Source: an uncultured Prevotellaceae bacterium (GTDB lineage: Bacteria; Bacteroidota; Bacteroidia; Bacteroidales; Bacteroidaceae). Taken from it: a stretch of 64,000 bases of DNA. The stretch's first letter is position 1; every line of letters begins with the position of its first letter. The notes under the pieces were generated by a model. The model was not told the DNA's origin. It saw only the letters and a program-made list of their open reading frames with translations, and ran no database searches. Location: NCBI GenBank assembly GCA_900313615.1, contig OMRP01000002.1, positions 1 to 64,000 on the forward strand, given 5' to 3'. A program made the translations under genes and the position numbers. Below, one piece after another: positions 62,209 through 64,000 of the stretch.

Positions 62209-63744
62209 TTATTTCCGACGGCTCTTGAAGAATTCTTCGAAGAAATCCATTTGCTTCTGGTTCGGCACCTTGTCAAGATGGAAACCATTGCGGATAACCA
62301 TCACGGTAGGCGCACCCTGACAGTAGGTCGTCCAATAGGGCAATGTGCCACCGTTGGGATCGCCCGTCTTCGTGAAGTTAATCCAATACTGCGACATGAT
62401 TTCAAGCATTCGGTGCTCGGTGTCGGTCATCTTTCCGCTACCGAACTGATAGCCATAGATGAACGGCATTTCCGCCACATGGCTGGCTCCGCCACGGAAA
62501 CTGCGGAGAATGGTGTTTTCCGAGTCTTGGTCGAAATAATACATATACACCCTACCCTTTCCAGTCTTGCTCTGCAGGTTGGCCCAAGCATAGGTGCCCC
62601 ATGCGAAACTGCCGTCACGGAAGATGTCAGAACCTGCAAAGTACACCTCCTGCTCGTTGGTGGCGGGATAAATTTCGAGTAGACGGTCGGCCCAATCGCC
62701 ATACACCTGTCGCGCCTGTTGCTTATACACCTCCACTGGCATGGGACGCGAGAACAACGACCCCTCGTCGGAGTTGGTTCCTATGATTACATCCACATCA
62801 TTATAGACCCCTGCCTCATAGAGTTTATATTGGTCGTCGGTGATGACATAGCCATCAACCACTGGCCAGAATGACTCCGTGCGGCTGCTGTCAACCAATG
62901 TCTCGAAAGACACCTTGCGCATTTGCTTGATGCTTTTCTTACCCAGTTTCTTTTGGAAGTTGGCGCCCGTCTGTTCCGCTGCCTTGGCACGGCACATCGC
63001 CGTATTGCCACCCCGTTGGTCAGCAACAGGCCAGAAAGAGCTGCCACTCTCGCTGATGGCCGCACGGAACAAGCCTTTGCACAATGGCGAGGCACAGAGG
63101 ATGCTCACCGAGATGCCGCCCGCCGACTCTCCCGCGATGGTCACCTTGTCGGGGTCGCCACCGAAAGCGGCTATATTGTCGTGTATCCACCGCAGAGCCA
63201 GCACTTGATCCATCAGGCCATAGTTGCCCGACACTCCCCTCTCCGACTCTTTGGCCAGTTCAGGATGAGCCATGAAGCCCAAAGCACCCAAGCGGTATTC
63301 GATACTGACATAAATGATACCCTCACGCACGAAACTCTCCTGAGTGCCGCTGTACGAGCCCGTTGTGAATCCACCACCATGAATCATGACAAACACAGGC
63401 AAGCGTTCCGCCGCCGTCTTAGCCGGTGTCATCACGCTCAGGTAAAGGCAATCCTCACCCATCGGTATCTCATTGCCGTTTTGGTTCGGATCAGTGGGTT
63501 GTGGCGGTCGGGCGCCCCATTTCTCTGTTTTATATACTCCTTTCCAAGGTTTTTTGGGCACCGGCGCTTTCCACCGCAGGTCACCCACCGGCGGTTCGGC
63601 ATAGGGTATGGCTTTATAGAGCGCGAAGCCCGATTGTTCCACCCCTTCTATCTCACCCTGTGCTACCGTGGTGCGTAACAGTTGGGCATTGGCTGTCGTC
63701 GACAAGACGAATGCCATCATCATCGAAACTAAACACTTTCTCAT
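62209..63744 (-). CDS. secreted type-B carboxylesterase
   Basis: 511 aa, signal peptide 1-20 (ending ANA). Type-B carboxylesterase fold: AIPYAEPPVGDLRWKAP, EDCLYLSV, oxyanion HGGGF (122-126), nucleophile Ser207 in GESAGG, acid in TNSDEGSLF and His in GGASHVAEMPF. Broad ester hydrolase, possibly acting on feruloyl or acetyl esters of plant polysaccharide given the GH-rich surroundings (inference). The upstream 150 nt is a tandem array without a recognisable promoter. Confidence 0.9.
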   Translation of the reverse strand: MRKCLVSMMMAFVLSTTANAQLLRTTVAQGEIEGVEQSGFALYKAIPYAEPPVGDLRWKAPVPKKPWKGVYKTEKWGARPPQPTDPNQNGNEIPMGEDCLYLSVMTPAKTAAERLPVFVMIHGGGFTTGSYSGTQESFVREGIIYVSIEYRLGALGFMAHPELAKESERGVSGNYGLMDQVLALRWIHDNIAAFGGDPDKVTIAGESAGGISVSILCASPLCKGLFRAAISESGSSFWPVADQRGGNTAMCRAKAAEQTGANFQKKLGKKSIKQMRKVSFETLVDSSRTESFWPVVDGYVITDDQYKLYEAGVYNDVDVIIGTNSDEGSLFSRPMPVEVYKQQARQVYGDWADRLLEIYPATNEQEVYFAGSDIFRDGSFAWGTYAWANLQSKTGKGRVYMYYFDQDSENTILRSFRGGASHVAEMPFIYGYQFGSGKMTDTEHRMLEIMSQYWINFTKTGDPNGGTLPYWTTYCQGAPTVMVIRNGFHLDKVPNQKQMDFFEEFFKSRRK

Positions 63745-63745
63745 G

Positions 63746-63862
63746 TTATTCTGTAGTTTTTGAGTTTGGGAGTTATTGGTTTTTTGAGTTTATGAGTTTA
63801 TGAGCTTGGGAGTTATTGAGCTTGGGAGTTATTGAGTTTTGGAGTTTATGAGTTTTTGAATT
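63746..63862. repeat. GAGTTTTT / GAGCTTGGGAGTTATT array
   Basis: Mixture of GAGTTTAT, GAGTTTTT and a 16-nt higher-order unit GAGCTTGGGAGTTATT, period 8 throughout. Upstream of the carboxylesterase gene. Confidence 0.85.
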
Positions 63863-63896
63863 GACAAGGAACGAAGACACAATAACAACAATAGCG

Positions 63897-64000
63897 CTAT
63901 TCTTGTTGACTGGCTAGTTTCTTTGCTTTTTTCCGACCACCCTTGAAATGGTCGAATCCTTGGCCATAAACACCGATGACAGCACTCTGTGACACGAACG
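63897..64000 (-). CDS. C-terminal end of an unidentified gene (runs off window)
   Basis: The minus-strand frame reads FVSQSAVIGVYGQGFDHFKG then GRKKAKKLASQQE and a TAG stop at 63897-63899. The other two frames are less protein-like. A lysine-rich C-terminus suggests a cytoplasmic protein. Not recognised; only 34 codons visible. Confidence 0.5.
   Translation of the reverse strand, partial: FVSQSAVIGVYGQGFDHFKGGRKKAKKLASQQE

Noticed and set aside
63426..63803. Plus-strand frames opposite the carboxylesterase
   Set aside because: Shadow of a gene with an intact catalytic triad.

Overview
The window looks like a Prevotellaceae chromosome (Bacteroidota), probably from a gut or rumen Prevotella/Segatella-type species. 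Evidence: promoters are TTTG-N19-21-TAnnTTTG (the Bacteroidota sigma-ABfr type) rather than -35/-10, Shine-Dalgarno sites are almost absent, and the gene content is typical (PorD/DUF4835, DUF4837, BspA-like proteins, polysaccharide-degrading enzymes, ECF sigma factors with membrane partners). Assignment to genus is inference.

Layout. 1-11.6 kb: deoD, a GH127/GH146 arabinofuranosidase, then a six-gene minus-strand mannan operon read from 11.6 kb down to 3.5 kb: GH5 mannanase lipoprotein, CE7-type esterase, GH26 mannanase lipoprotein, GH130 mannosylglucose phosphorylase, GPH-type symporter, cellobiose 2-epimerase. The logic is: surface cleavage and deacetylation of (gluco)mannan, import of mannobiose, epimerisation to mannosylglucose, phosphorolysis. 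A divergent secreted two-domain beta-sandwich protein sits at its head. 13-18 kb: porD-like DUF4835, recN, and a degenerate-protease/TPR protein. 17.8-21.2 kb: divergent LytTR regulator and outer-membrane beta-barrel protein. 21.5-25.7 kb: orphan Imm32-like gene, an overlapping serpin / ECF sigma / anti-sigma-barrel operon, and a divergent C39-like secreted cysteine peptidase. 26-41 kb: preA, Tat-exported aldo-keto reductase, a broken esterase gene, small secreted proteins, MBL hydrolase, DUF1593 hydrolase, SGNH hydrolase, patatin, a LysR regulator divergent from a 31-residue membrane peptide.

41-47.6 kb is partly AT-rich and looks accessory: CoiA-like nuclease, DUF2442-XRE regulator, secreted unknowns, a BspA/DUF285 surface protein, a SUMF1-fold protein. 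47.7-55.8 kb (minus) carries a GH35-like enzyme, tRNA-His and the housekeeping run rlmN - DUF4837 - pdxA-like - sigma54 activator/lptE - TPR - secG. 56-63.7 kb: small secreted protein, two tandem propeller-like paralogues, ettA, a GH5 lipoprotein, a type-B carboxylesterase, and the tail of one more gene.

Most striking observations: (1) the sigma54 activator and the LptE lipoprotein are one uninterrupted reading frame, with a near-perfect lipoprotein signal peptide starting at an internal CTG; (2) the pdxA gene at the usual locus has lost all four histidines expected in the active site; (3) several genes end in octamer arrays in which the stop codon itself is the first repeat unit, so that stops recur every 8 nt in all three frames; (4) dispersed 28-bp REP-like arrays; (5) two 31-codon single-span membrane peptides, one sharing a LysR-type operator region with a divergent regulator; (6) the serpin-sigma-antisigma operon facing a secreted cysteine peptidase.
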